A program made the position numbers and the translations under genes. Below, one piece after another: positions 9,133 through 18,263 of a DNA stretch of 64,000 nucleotides. This stretch comes from Aequorivita capsosiphonis DSM 23843 (GTDB lineage Bacteria > Bacteroidota > Bacteroidia > Flavobacteriales > Flavobacteriaceae): contig NZ_AUBG01000010.1 of the NCBI RefSeq assembly GCF_000429125.1, positions 149,645 to 213,644 on the forward strand, written 5' to 3'. The notes under the pieces are model-generated. The model was not told where the DNA came from and ran no database searches. It saw only the letters and a program-made list of their open reading frames with translations. The stretch's first letter is position 1. Every line of letters begins with the position of its first letter.

Positions 9133-9582
9133 CTAGTTTAAATTACGTCTTTCAATAAAAAACCGTTTTAGCAGTTTAGACGCTTCATCTGCCAAAACGC
9201 CGCCAGTCATTACGGTTTTTGGATGTAGTTTTGTGTTTAATGCAATACAGCCTCTTTGCTCGTCTCTAGCACCATAAACTATCTTAGATACCTGACTCCA
9301 AAATAGTGCGCCCGCACACATCTGGCAAGGTTCTATGGTTACATAAATAGTACAATCAATTAAATATTTCCCGCCTAAATAATTTGCCGCAGCGGTAATC
9401 GCTTGCATTTCTGCGTGAGCAGTTACATCGTTTAGCGTTTCAGTAAGGTTATGGCCACGCGCAATTATCTGATTATTTATGACGACTACCGCGCCAATTG
9501 GAATTTCACCCTTTTCATAAGCGGCTTCAGCTTCCTGTAGCGCGCGTTTCATAAAGTAAGTATCGTCGTATGGATTGATCAT
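9133..9582 (-). CDS. tadA: tRNA-specific adenosine deaminase (TadA-like nucleoside deaminase)
   Basis: A zinc deaminase of the cytidine/deoxycytidylate deaminase fold, about 149 residues. TadA converts A34 to inosine in tRNA-Arg(ACG). The HAE motif (THAEMQ) supplies a zinc ligand and the catalytic Glu, and PCQMC supplies the other two ligands. The ATG giving MINPYDDTYF is preferred over one 12 bases upstream (9594) because it matches the usual start of this family. It lies 26 bases after the isoaspartyl peptidase gene on the same strand, so both are probably co-transcribed. Guanine deaminase is the nearest alternative. Confidence 0.9.
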   Translation of the reverse strand: MINPYDDTYFMKRALQEAEAAYEKGEIPIGAVVVINNQIIARGHNLTETLNDVTAHAEMQAITAAANYLGGKYLIDCTIYVTIEPCQMCAGALFWSQVSKIVYGARDEQRGCIALNTKLHPKTVMTGGVLADEASKLLKRFFIERRNLN

Positions 9583-9608
9583 TTTAGTGTTCAAGTTTTC
9601 AAGTAAAC

Positions 9609-10541
9609 TTACTTATAAATACTAACTTCTTTTTGTCCATTGGAAGTTTTATAGGCGCGGTACATTCCTTCAGTGTTGAAAGGCATGGCAATATTTCCTT
9701 CAGTGTCAACAGCAATTAAGCCACCATCACCGCCCAATTCTAGAACTCTCTTATTTATTACTTCGGAAGAAGCTTCTTCCAAGGACAATCCTTTATATTC
9801 CATTAAACAAGAAACATCGTAGGCAACTACGCCACGGATAAAAAATTCGCCACTACCTGTACAACTTACAGCGCAGGTTTTATTATTCGCATAATTTCCA
9901 GCACCTATTATTGGACTATCACCCACGCGACCCCAACGTTTGTTGGTCATTCCGCCTGTTGATGTTGCAGCCGCAATATTCCCTTCTTTATCACAGGCTA
10001 CGGCTCCCACTGTGCCAAATTTCCCTTCTTTCTTCATACTGTGATCCAACTGAAAAGTATCGCTATCTTTTATATTTTGCCACTGTTGATAGCGGTGTTC
10101 ATCATAAAAATATTCAGAACATTCCAGAGAATAATCCAAACTTTTAGCAAAACGCATGGCGCCTTCCCCTGCCAAAAAAACGTGATCACTTTTTTCCATA
10201 ACGTCACGCGCTAAGGAAACAGGGTTTTTAATTCCTGTTATTAGTGACACCGCACCTGCATCCAAAGTTTTCCCATCCATAATGGCGGCATCCATTTCGT
10301 GCGTGCCGTCATTAGTAAAAACACTCCCTTTTCCAGCATTAAAAAGTGGTGAATCTTCCAAATGGTTTACGGCAGCTTCAACAGCATCCTTCGCGCTTCC
10401 ATTATTTTCTAAAACACTATATCCCTTTTCAAGTGCTTCATTTAGAGCAGTATTGTACTGTTCTTCCTTTTCGGGTGTCATCAATCCTTTTACGAGTGTT
10501 CCGGCGCCGCCGTGGATTACTATGGAATATTTTTTATTCAT
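9609..10541 (-). CDS. isoaspartyl peptidase / L-asparaginase (Ntn hydrolase)
   Basis: A plant-type asparaginase/isoaspartyl dipeptidase of about 310 residues, made as a precursor that cleaves itself to free an N-terminal Thr nucleophile. The opening SIVIHGGAG is diagnostic, GTVGAVACD holds the cleavage site (the Thr after Gly), and STGGMTNKRWGRVGDSPIIG follows. It degrades isoaspartyl peptides from damaged proteins, and also asparagine. The start MNKKYSIVIHGG at 10541 is chosen over 10553, because a TAnnTTTG element at 10563-10570 would put the transcript start almost on the upstream ATG. No signal peptide is visible, so it should be cytoplasmic. Confidence 0.92.
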   Translation of the reverse strand: MNKKYSIVIHGGAGTLVKGLMTPEKEEQYNTALNEALEKGYSVLENNGSAKDAVEAAVNHLEDSPLFNAGKGSVFTNDGTHEMDAAIMDGKTLDAGAVSLITGIKNPVSLARDVMEKSDHVFLAGEGAMRFAKSLDYSLECSEYFYDEHRYQQWQNIKDSDTFQLDHSMKKEGKFGTVGAVACDKEGNIAAATSTGGMTNKRWGRVGDSPIIGAGNYANNKTCAVSCTGSGEFFIRGVVAYDVSCLMEYKGLSLEEASSEVINKRVLELGGDGGLIAVDTEGNIAMPFNTEGMYRAYKTSNGQKEVSIYK

Positions 10542-10562
10542 TATTACTAACATTTATTGAAA

Positions 10563-10570
10563 CAAAAATA
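10563..10570 (-). promoter_or_regulatory. putative -7 element for the isoaspartyl peptidase-tadA operon
   Basis: On the minus strand TATTTTTG fits TAnnTTTG and lies 22 bases before the chosen ATG at 10541. No TTG is visible at the expected -33 spacing. Confidence 0.45.
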
Positions 10571-10711
10571 CACTTTGGTTTTAAATATTGACGTGAAAAA
10601 ACCTTCGAGATTTCAAAAACTCTAGAGTTATCTAAAGGATTATTTCTTTTTCATAGAAAAGGCTTCAATTGTGAGGGGTTATTTTTATTTTTGAAGACAA
10701 TAGCAATGTCC

Positions 10712-10796
10712 GTTCGAATGCAGTCGAGAACTTCATTCTCTGGAAGTCTATTAAATTAATCCCTTGATGTAGTTTATGCTGAGCGCAGCCAAAGCA
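10712..10796. repeat. two short imperfect inverted-repeat elements upstream of polA
   Basis: GTTCGAATGCAGTCGAGAAC at 10712-10731 has TCGA on both sides of a 6-base centre, and TGCTGAGCGCAGCCAAAGCA at 10777-10796 has a similar layout. A related element with TCGA-N6-TCGA abuts the frr start codon (28863-28880), and CCACTACGCTCAGCAACC near 17796 looks related. They are read as degenerate copies of one dispersed family. The rest of 10571-10833 contains nothing else I can name. Confidence 0.5.
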
Positions 10797-10833
10797 CTCG
10801 GGGGAGACATTCAGTTTTAAAATACAATCATTT

Positions 10834-13674
10834 ATGTCTACCCAAAAACGCCTTTTCCTTCTAGATGCCTATGCCCTTATTTTTCGCGGGTATTATGCAC
10901 TTATAAAAAATCCCACCATAAATTCTAAAGGTCAAGATACTTCGGCTGTTTTAGGGTTTATGAATTCACTTTTTGATGTTATCCGTCGTGAACGTCCAGA
11001 CCATCTTGCAGTGTGTTTTGATAAAGATGGAAGCGCAGAACGCATCGAACTATTTCCAGAATACAAGGGAAATCGAGATGCGACACCAGATGTTATTAAA
11101 CAATCCATCCCAATAATTCAAGAAATTATTAAAGCGATGCACATTCCGTGTGTAGAACTTTCAGGTTTAGAAGCAGATGATATTATCGGCACCTTAGCAC
11201 AACAAGCCGAAAAAGAAGGCTACCAAGTTTTTATGGTAACACCAGATAAAGATTTTGCACAGTTGGTTACCGAAAATATTTTTATGTATCGTCCAGCAAG
11301 AATGGGGAACGCCATAGAAATTTGGGGTATTCCTGAGGTTCAAAAACGTTTTGGCGTAGAGCGACCAGAGCAGGTAATAGATTATTTGGGAATGATGGGC
11401 GATGCCAGTGACAATATTCCCGGACTTCCAGGCGTGGGCGATAAAACGGCGAAAAAATTTATCGCAGAATTTGGTTCTATGGAAGCACTTTTAGCAAATA
11501 CCGATAAGCTAAAAGGAAAAATGAAAGAGAAGGTTGAAGACAATGCAGAACTCGGCATGCTTTCCAAAAAACTAGCGACAATTATTACCGATTGCGACGT
11601 GACCTTCCACGAAAAAGATTACGAACTTTCTATGCCAGACGGCGAAAAAGTGCAACAAATCTTTGAAGATCTAGAGTTCCGAAGATTAAAAGATCAATTT
11701 CTAAAATTATTTTCAGAAGAAGGTGCTTCAGAAAAAACGACGCAGATTTCAAACTCTGAATCTGCAAAAAAAGCAACTTCTGATTCCGCAGGAAGTGGAC
11801 AATTCTCACTGTTTGGAGGTGACGGAGAGTCTTCTGACGAAATAAAAGATTACAACTCTCGCGCTACAATTGAAAACACCGAGCATTTCTATCAAACGGT
11901 TCAACCTGGCATGGGTACCAAGCTTTTTCTTCAGAATTTAATGAAACAGAAAAGTGTGTGTTTTGATACCGAAACTACCGGTTTAAATCCGCTGGAGGCG
12001 GAATTGGCTGGAATCGCTTTTTCTTGGGAAAAGGGAAAAGGCTTTTATATTCCTTTCCCCGAAAACCGTGAAGAAACGCAACAACTTTTAGAAGAACTAC
12101 GTCCGTTTTTTGAAGATGAAAGCATTCAGAAAATTGGGCAGAACTTAAAGTATGATATAAAGGTATTGGCTAAATATAATATTTCGGTAAAAGGAAAACT
12201 TTTTGATACCATGCTCGCACATTATCTTATTAACCCAGATATGCGCCACAATATGGATGTTTTGAGCGAAACCTACCTCAACTACACCCCCGTTTCCATC
12301 ACAGAGTTGATAGGCAAAAAAGGGAAGAATCAGCTTAATATGCGTGATGTTTCAATTGAGAAACAAACCGAATACGCTGTTGAAGATGCCGATGTAACTT
12401 TTCAGTTAAAAGAACATTTCGAAAAAGAACTGGGCGAAGCAAACACTCAAAAACTTTTTGATGAAATTGAAGTGCCACTGCTTCGCGTGTTGGCAGATAT
12501 GGAGTTGGAGGGAATCAATCTAGATAAGGATTTCTTAAACAACCTTTCAGGCGCTCTGGACAAAGACATTCTTCAACTTGAAAAAAACATTTACGAAGAA
12601 GCTGACGAAACTTTCAACATTGCTTCCCCAAAGCAATTGGGCGAGATTCTCTTCGGAAAAATGAAGTTGATAGACAAGCCGAAAAAGACCAAAACAGGGC
12701 AGTATTCCACTGCGGAAGATGTGCTTTCCAATTTAGCAAAAGATCATAAAATTATTAGAGATGTTCTGGAATATCGCGGTTTGGCGAAGCTTAAAAGCAC
12801 CTATGTTGATGCCCTACCAGAACAAGTGGAATCTACTACCGGAAGAGTTCATACCGATTATATGCAAACTGTTGCCGCAACAGGCCGATTGAGCAGTAAC
12901 AATCCAAACCTTCAAAACATTCCAATTAGAACGGAGCGCGGACGCCAAGTGCGAAAAGCATTTGTTCCTCGAAACGAAGATTATGTTTTGATGGCTGCGG
13001 ATTATTCACAAATAGAACTTCGAATTATCGCAGCTTTAAGTGAAGAAGACAATATGATAGAAGCCTTTAAAAACGGAGAAGACATTCACGCTTCTACCGC
13101 CGCAAAGGTTTTTAATGTTCCTTTAGATGAGGTTACTCGCGAACAAAGAAGCAATGCCAAAACCGTAAACTTCGGGATTATATACGGTGTTTCCGCTTTC
13201 GGTTTAAGCAACCAAACCGATCTCTCCCGTGGCGAGGCAAAAGATTTGATAGAAACCTATTATAAAACCTACCCAAAACTGCGGAACTACATAAGCGAAC
13301 AAATAAATTTTGCGCGTGAAAATGGTTATGTACAAACGGTTTTAGGAAGAAGACGTTATTTAAAAGACATCAACGGAAGCAACGCCATTGTACGCGGTGC
13401 CGCAGAAAGAAACGCGGTAAACGCACCAATTCAAGGAAGCGCGGCGGATATTATTAAAATCGCGATGATCAGCATCCACAAAAAATTAGAAGAAAAAGAC
13501 TTCAAAAGCAAGATGTTGCTTCAGGTTCATGATGAATTGGTTTTTGATGCTTATAAACCTGAATTAGAAGATTTAAAAACGCTCGTGAAACACGAAATGG
13601 AAAACGCTTATAAACTTACAGTTCCGTTAGATGTGGATATGGGCGTTGGAGAGAATTGGTTGGAGGCACACTAG
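10834..13674 (+). CDS. polA: DNA polymerase I
   Basis: Full-length family A polymerase of 946 residues for Okazaki-fragment processing and repair synthesis. The 5'-3' exonuclease domain spans about 1-290 (FLLDAYALIFRGYYA; SGLEADDIIGTLA). The 3'-5' proofreading domain spans about 360-545; its catalytic residues look intact, with Asp378 and Glu380 in FDTETTGLN, NLKYD, and YAVEDAD as the last motif. The polymerase domain follows, with motif A DYSQIELR (Asp723), the O-helix RSNAKTVNFGIIYG, and motif C QVHDELVFD (Asp900). A linker of about 60 residues rich in Ser and Glu lies between the exonuclease domains. A terminator follows the gene. Confidence 0.97.
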   Translation: MSTQKRLFLLDAYALIFRGYYALIKNPTINSKGQDTSAVLGFMNSLFDVIRRERPDHLAVCFDKDGSAERIELFPEYKGNRDATPDVIKQSIPIIQEIIKAMHIPCVELSGLEADDIIGTLAQQAEKEGYQVFMVTPDKDFAQLVTENIFMYRPARMGNAIEIWGIPEVQKRFGVERPEQVIDYLGMMGDASDNIPGLPGVGDKTAKKFIAEFGSMEALLANTDKLKGKMKEKVEDNAELGMLSKKLATIITDCDVTFHEKDYELSMPDGEKVQQIFEDLEFRRLKDQFLKLFSEEGASEKTTQISNSESAKKATSDSAGSGQFSLFGGDGESSDEIKDYNSRATIENTEHFYQTVQPGMGTKLFLQNLMKQKSVCFDTETTGLNPLEAELAGIAFSWEKGKGFYIPFPENREETQQLLEELRPFFEDESIQKIGQNLKYDIKVLAKYNISVKGKLFDTMLAHYLINPDMRHNMDVLSETYLNYTPVSITELIGKKGKNQLNMRDVSIEKQTEYAVEDADVTFQLKEHFEKELGEANTQKLFDEIEVPLLRVLADMELEGINLDKDFLNNLSGALDKDILQLEKNIYEEADETFNIASPKQLGEILFGKMKLIDKPKKTKTGQYSTAEDVLSNLAKDHKIIRDVLEYRGLAKLKSTYVDALPEQVESTTGRVHTDYMQTVAATGRLSSNNPNLQNIPIRTERGRQVRKAFVPRNEDYVLMAADYSQIELRIIAALSEEDNMIEAFKNGEDIHASTAAKVFNVPLDEVTREQRSNAKTVNFGIIYGVSAFGLSNQTDLSRGEAKDLIETYYKTYPKLRNYISEQINFARENGYVQTVLGRRRYLKDINGSNAIVRGAAERNAVNAPIQGSAADIIKIAMISIHKKLEEKDFKSKMLLQVHDELVFDAYKPELEDLKTLVKHEMENAYKLTVPLDVDMGVGENWLEAH

Positions 13675-13754
13675 ACGCCTTAGGGCGAAAACTTCAATAA
13701 AATAAAATTCCAAATTTTCGAAATTGACAAAAAAGAATTTAGATGTTATAAAAA

Positions 13755-13780
13755 AGGCGTTTCCAAAGAAGCGTCTTTTT
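13755..13780. terminator. terminator between polA and the lipocalin-like gene
   Basis: AGGCGTTT (13755-13762) pairs with AAGCGTCT (13769-13776), including two G-U pairs, and a T-run follows. An A-run precedes the hairpin, so it could stop transcription from both convergent genes. Confidence 0.75.
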
Positions 13781-13801
13781 ATTTTAAATTAGTTTTGTTT
13801 T

Positions 13802-14263
13802 TTAATTTCGATCGGCTACAAATTCCAGCGTTCCGAAATCTCCTGCAGATATCGTAATACTTATTGTATTACTATTCAAATCTATGATCGTGGTACTAGT
13901 TTCTGATTCTGGAGCGTCAGGAGTCAAGGTAAGTTGATTTCCGTTAAGCTCATAAGTTCTCGAACCAACAATGTCTCCATTACAGTTAAAAACTATAGTT
14001 CCATCAACTTCCTCTTCATCTACTTTGCATAAAGTAGATAGGTAATTACCATCTGCGGTAAACGTTGCGTTTCCTTTTATACAAGGAATTTCTTCTATAA
14101 CATTGCGATTTGCTGTTCCGTCATTATTCAGATCTAATGGGATTGCTGCGTTCAGCTCCACGAGCTTCCACGAGCCTACTAATGTCGTTCCACTATTAGT
14201 ATCATCAGATGAACAGGCCGAGAAGAAAATCGCGATAAGCAAAACACTCATTAATCTTTTCAT
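13802..14263 (-). CDS. lipocalin-like lipoprotein
   Basis: A 153-residue lipoprotein (lipobox FSAC, Cys17) with a body typical of the small Bacteroidota lipocalin-like/DUF5004 group: LVGSWKLVELN at about 28-38 opens the barrel, and F-T-A-D-G-N-Y and Y-E-L-N-G-N-Q-L-T-L strands follow. Such proteins are found on the outer membrane and have no established ligand. It stands alone, convergent with polA. The family call is from overall pattern rather than a catalytic motif. Confidence 0.78.
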   Translation of the reverse strand: MKRLMSVLLIAIFFSACSSDDTNSGTTLVGSWKLVELNAAIPLDLNNDGTANRNVIEEIPCIKGNATFTADGNYLSTLCKVDEEEVDGTIVFNCNGDIVGSRTYELNGNQLTLTPDAPESETSTTIIDLNSNTISITISAGDFGTLEFVADRN

Positions 14264-14454
14264 AACCTATATGCTTAGTTGTCAGTTGTTTCACATAAAC
14301 CGGATTATTGTTTTAAAACCTCAATATTACCAAATACTTAAGTGTTTTTTATTAAGGCATTATCGCTTTGCGGCATTAAAAAACTCTTAACTAACTCTTT
14401 CTTAGGTAAAAAGAAAATTGTACCTTACATAAGGTAAATTTAAATGCTACTATT

Positions 14455-16026
14455 ATGAAGACAATAACTACACTTTTGGCCCTACTACTTTCCGTTATAA
14501 CCTTGCAAGCTCAAAACTCCGGTATTCTTTGGCAAAAAACCATTGGTGGTACTAATTCTGATATGCTATCATCCATAATTGAAACCAGTGATGGAGGATA
14601 TCTTGTTGGAGGAACATCCGAATCAGACATATCAGGTGAAAAAAGTGAAAATTCCAAAGGAGGAAAGGATTACTGGATTTTGAAATTAGACACTACTGGC
14701 AACATAGTTTGGCAAAAAACCTATGGCGGTGATGCTGACGATGGCTTAGGAACTTTTAAACAAACAAGTGATGGAGGCTATATTATGGGAGGAACTTCAA
14801 AGTCCGGTATTTCTGGTGATAAAACTGAAGATTCCAGAGGAAAAGCGGATTATTGGATGTTAAAATTAGACTCAAACGGCAATATAGAATGGCAAAAAAC
14901 CTATGGCGGTAACGAGTATGATAAGTTAGTAGCAATAGTTGAAACAAATGATGGCGGCTATTTAGTAGCAGGTCAATCTAGTTCAGCAGTATCTGGTGAT
15001 CGCACCGTTAGTAGAAATGGTCTCCCAGATGCTTGGGTTCTAAAATTAGATTCCAGCGGAGCTATTGTTTGGCAAAAATCATACGGTTCTACTGATTATA
15101 ATTTTGCGTGTAACCTTAGCGGTCTTGCAAAAACAAATGATGGAGGTTTTATATTAAGTTCAGACTTGATTATTTTTCAGAGCCAAAATTTTCCATTTTG
15201 GGTATTAAAGATTGATGCCTCTGGAAATGAAATTTGGGATAGGACTATAAAAGGAGATAAAATAGATTGGTTTCCAAAAATAAATTCAAACCCAGATGGG
15301 TCCTATATCATAGCAGGCATCTCAAATTCTGATGCTTACGAAGATAAAACAGAAAATGCCATAGATGAATCTTTTGATTATTGGGTTTTAAAATTAGATG
15401 AAACAGGCACTATTGTATGGCAAAATACAATTGGAGGTGCAGGACAGGAAGGAGGTGTGGGTGCAATGTCTCAAACCACAGATGGAGGTTATTTAATTTG
15501 TGGATATTCAGATTCTAATATTTCAGGAGATAAAACCGAAAACTCCAAAGGTTCGTCAGATTTTTGGTTTCTTAAACTTAATAAGGTAGGAATTATTGAA
15601 TGGCAGAAAACAATTGGTGGTTCCTTGGGCGAAATCGGTGGACGTTCCATACAAACTGGCGATGGAAATTTTTTAACAGCTGGCTCTTCAGAATCTAATA
15701 TTTCTGGAGACAAAACCGAAAACTCTCGAGGAGGTTATGATTATTGGATCGTAAAACACGCCGCCACATTAGGCATTGAAGAAAACACCTTCTTCGGTAC
15801 AATAAGCATATATCCCAATCCCGTAAATAGCACATTACAAATAAACACCCAAGGCATAAGCATAGATCAAATAAACATCTATACCATTTTGGGCAGCCGT
15901 GTTCGGCAGATGAATGTTGACACTGTTTCCCCAAGTGTAGATGTATCTAGTTTGGCTTCGGGAGTTTATTATATTCAATTTTATTCTGGGAAAAATGTGG
16001 CTTTAAAAAAGTTTATTAAAGAGTAA
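14455..16026 (+). CDS. T9SS type A secreted seven-repeat protein, paralog 1
   Basis: A 523-residue secreted protein with a signal peptide (about 1-19, ending LQAQ). Seven copies of a unit of roughly 62 residues fill about 22-435; each has WQKT.GG, then DGGY..GG.S, then SGDKTENS, then DYW.LKLD. The third copy has DRTVSRNG and the fourth is degenerate. Seven beta-rich repeats suggest a seven-bladed propeller, which is inference. Residues about 445-523 are a type A T9SS sorting domain (ISIYPNPV near the start, ASGVYYIQFYSG, KKFIKE at the end). It would be exported across the outer membrane and attached or released. A close paralog follows. No catalytic residues were recognised. Confidence 0.88.
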   Translation: MKTITTLLALLLSVITLQAQNSGILWQKTIGGTNSDMLSSIIETSDGGYLVGGTSESDISGEKSENSKGGKDYWILKLDTTGNIVWQKTYGGDADDGLGTFKQTSDGGYIMGGTSKSGISGDKTEDSRGKADYWMLKLDSNGNIEWQKTYGGNEYDKLVAIVETNDGGYLVAGQSSSAVSGDRTVSRNGLPDAWVLKLDSSGAIVWQKSYGSTDYNFACNLSGLAKTNDGGFILSSDLIIFQSQNFPFWVLKIDASGNEIWDRTIKGDKIDWFPKINSNPDGSYIIAGISNSDAYEDKTENAIDESFDYWVLKLDETGTIVWQNTIGGAGQEGGVGAMSQTTDGGYLICGYSDSNISGDKTENSKGSSDFWFLKLNKVGIIEWQKTIGGSLGEIGGRSIQTGDGNFLTAGSSESNISGDKTENSRGGYDYWIVKHAATLGIEENTFFGTISIYPNPVNSTLQINTQGISIDQINIYTILGSRVRQMNVDTVSPSVDVSSLASGVYYIQFYSGKNVALKKFIKE

Positions 16027-16056
16027 ACTAAACTGTTATTAAAATAAATTTACAAT

Positions 16057-16087
16057 AAAAGGACTCAATTACTGCGAGTCCTTTTTT
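16057..16087 (+). terminator. terminator after the first T9SS repeat protein
   Basis: AAAAGGACTC (16057-16066) pairs with GAGTCCTTTT (16076-16085), with a continuing T-run. It lies about 30 bases after the stop, so the two paralogs are probably separate transcripts. Confidence 0.88.
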
Positions 16088-16204
16088 GTTTTTAAATAAT
16101 TAAGTTTCTTTTATCAAGTCTTTAATGATTTTCATTTTCAAAAAAATTTTGTTTTTGATTAAGGTTATATATATTGTGTAACGAAAGTCCAAATTAAATT
16201 TATT

Positions 16205-17749
16205 ATGAAAAAGACCTTTACCCTGTTAGCATTATTACTTTCAGTATTTTCCATTTACGCCCAAGACCCGAATATTCTTTGGCAGCGGACTATTGGGGGG
16301 AGTGAATTAGAAGAGCCCACATTTATAAGTGGAACAAATGACGGTGGATTTATTGTTGGTGGATTTTCAGAATCTGACATTTCTGGTGAAAAAACTGAAA
16401 ATTCTCGTGGTGGATATGACTATTGGGTATTAAAATTTGGTAGTAGTGGGAACATTGAATGGCAAAAAACTATAGGCAGTAGCCAAGATGATTATTTAGC
16501 TGATGCAAAACAAACCCCAGAAGGAGATTATATTTTGTTAGGTGGTTCAGATTCTGATATTTCAGGAGATAAGACTGAAAACTCTCTTGGATATACAGAT
16601 TATTGGGTGATAAAACTTGATTCAACAGGAAATATTATTTGGGAAAATACTATTGGGGGTGATGGATATGACAATGCTGCCGAAGTACAAATAACAGCTG
16701 ATGGAGGGTATATAATTGGTGGAACCTCGGAGTCTGGAATTTCAGGAGACAGAACGGTTTTTAATAGTTCTGGGAGAGATGCTTGGGTCTTAAAACTGGA
16801 TGAAAACGGGAATATTTTATGGCAAAGAAGCCATAACTTGATGGATAGTTTTTCCATGGGAAGCATAAAAGTTACAGCTGATGGCGGCTATATTATCGGT
16901 GGAACGAGTAGGAGTCCGGATTTTTATTCATTCATGAAAGTAAATGCCAGCGGAAATAACGTGTGGGAAAAATATTATGGAGCAGACGGGTGGCAAGCAT
17001 TGACAAATCTAATCATAACTTCCGATGGTGGTTATTTGGGAGTTGGGTTTTCAGATGCTGATGCGTCTGGCGATAAGACCGAAGATTCACAAGGAGGCCT
17101 CGACTACTGGCTTTTAAAACTAAATTCCAATGGTAATATTGAATGGCAAAATACAATAGGTGGCGATTCAGGTGACGCGCCATATACTGCAACTGAAACG
17201 GCAGACGGAGGTTACTTTATAACCGGATATTCCTATTCAAACATTTCTGGCGATAAAACTGAAAACACTTTTGATTCACCCGATTTCTGGATTATTAAAC
17301 TCAATTCACTTGGTATAATTGAATGGCAAAACAATATTGGAGGCACTAATGTAGACAGATTGCCAAATACTGTTTTATATAACGATGGAAATTTTATAAT
17401 CTGTGGACAGTCTGCATCAAATATATCTGGTGACAAAACCGAAAACTCAAGAGGAGGGTATGATTTCTGGATTATAAAACACGCAGCAACCTTAGGCTTA
17501 GAAGAAAACCCTTTTGCAGCCGCAATTAACCTCCATCCCAACCCCACAACAAACACGTTGCAACTTAACACCCAAGACAAAATAATTAACCAAATAAACA
17601 TTTATTCAATGACTGGTAGTAAAGTTTTACAATTGGATATTAATACCGTTTCCCCAACCGTAGATGTTTCTAGTTTAGCTTCAGGCGTTTATTATATTCA
17701 GCTGTATTCTGGGAAAAATGTTGCCTTGAAAAAGTTTGTGAAGGAATAA
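16205..17749 (+). CDS. T9SS type A secreted seven-repeat protein, paralog 2
   Basis: A 514-residue paralog of the preceding gene with the same plan: signal peptide (about 1-19, ending IYAQ), seven units with SGDKTENS and DYW.LKL signatures (the fourth degenerate, as in paralog 1), and a C-terminal T9SS type A domain from about 440 (INLHPNPT, ASGVYYIQLYSG, KKFVKE). That the third and fourth units deviate in the same way in both proteins suggests duplication of a whole ancestral gene rather than separate repeat expansion. The third unit in both has DRTV and DAWVLKLD. The function is unknown; an exported binding or structural propeller is plausible. Confidence 0.88.
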   Translation: MKKTFTLLALLLSVFSIYAQDPNILWQRTIGGSELEEPTFISGTNDGGFIVGGFSESDISGEKTENSRGGYDYWVLKFGSSGNIEWQKTIGSSQDDYLADAKQTPEGDYILLGGSDSDISGDKTENSLGYTDYWVIKLDSTGNIIWENTIGGDGYDNAAEVQITADGGYIIGGTSESGISGDRTVFNSSGRDAWVLKLDENGNILWQRSHNLMDSFSMGSIKVTADGGYIIGGTSRSPDFYSFMKVNASGNNVWEKYYGADGWQALTNLIITSDGGYLGVGFSDADASGDKTEDSQGGLDYWLLKLNSNGNIEWQNTIGGDSGDAPYTATETADGGYFITGYSYSNISGDKTENTFDSPDFWIIKLNSLGIIEWQNNIGGTNVDRLPNTVLYNDGNFIICGQSASNISGDKTENSRGGYDFWIIKHAATLGLEENPFAAAINLHPNPTTNTLQLNTQDKIINQINIYSMTGSKVLQLDINTVSPTVDVSSLASGVYYIQLYSGKNVALKKFVKE

Positions 17750-17760
17750 GGAGGGAAAAC

Positions 17761-17788
17761 GAAATCGAAATCGAAACCGAAATCGAAG
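17761..17788. repeat. GAAATC hexamer array (about 4.5 copies)
   Basis: Four copies of GAAATC, one as GAAACC, plus a partial copy, starting 11 bases after the stop of the second T9SS repeat gene. The same hexamer occurs at 22978-23007 and, inverted, at 57856-57879. Confidence 0.85.
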
Positions 17789-18010
17789 ATGTACTTCCAC
17801 TACGCTCAGCAACCTTATTTTTTTGAAGTTGAAACCGAAAAATTTGAATATTGACCTTTAGAAAAGAAAATATCAAATTCCAAAGAAGTGATTTTTCAAT
17901 TCTAAATTTCTCTTTTTTCTTTTCTCTTTAATCTTTTTTCTTTGTCTAAAATCTCAAGTCTCATATCTAAAATCTCAACCTCAGCAACCTTAAAAACTCG
18001 AAACAAAATT

Positions 18011-18062
18011 CTTTGCGTCTTAGCGCCTTTGCGTGCAATTTTTCTCTCGCCAAGTCGCCAAG
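18011..18062. repeat. dispersed CTTTGCG element, copy 1
   Basis: The element starts CTTTGCGTCTTAGCG, contains GCGTGCAATTTTTCTCTCGC, and ends CCAAGTCGCCAAG. It shares the central GCGTGCA-TTTTTCTCTCGC block with a copy at 23013-23055, and its ends form an imperfect inverted repeat. Confidence 0.75.
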
Positions 18063-18263
18063 TTTTTGAAATAGTGGCTAATTTTCAATACGTGAATCAA
18101 TTCCAAAGAAATAATCTATCATTATTAACAAGAAATGCTGCATCTCACGTCTCACATCTCAAGTCTCAAGTCTCACATTCAAGTCTAAAACCCAAAATCT
18201 TACAGCGAAGCGGTCTTACGTGTTTAATGAAATCCATATCTTTAAAAAATATTTCCCAAAGCT

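Larger units (their letters stand above)
17750..18263. other. 514-bp repeat-rich spacer with no supported gene
   Basis: This stretch holds a GAAATC hexamer array (17761-17788), a short CGCTCAGCAACC element near 17800, low-complexity TCTCAAGTCTCA-type repeats (about 17948-17981 and 18142-18187), and a CTTTGCG inverted element (18011-18062). An open frame crosses 17942-18358 on the plus strand, but its product is just the translated repeats. The spacer ends at the start of the kinase-like gene. No promoter of clear consensus was found. Confidence 0.7.
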
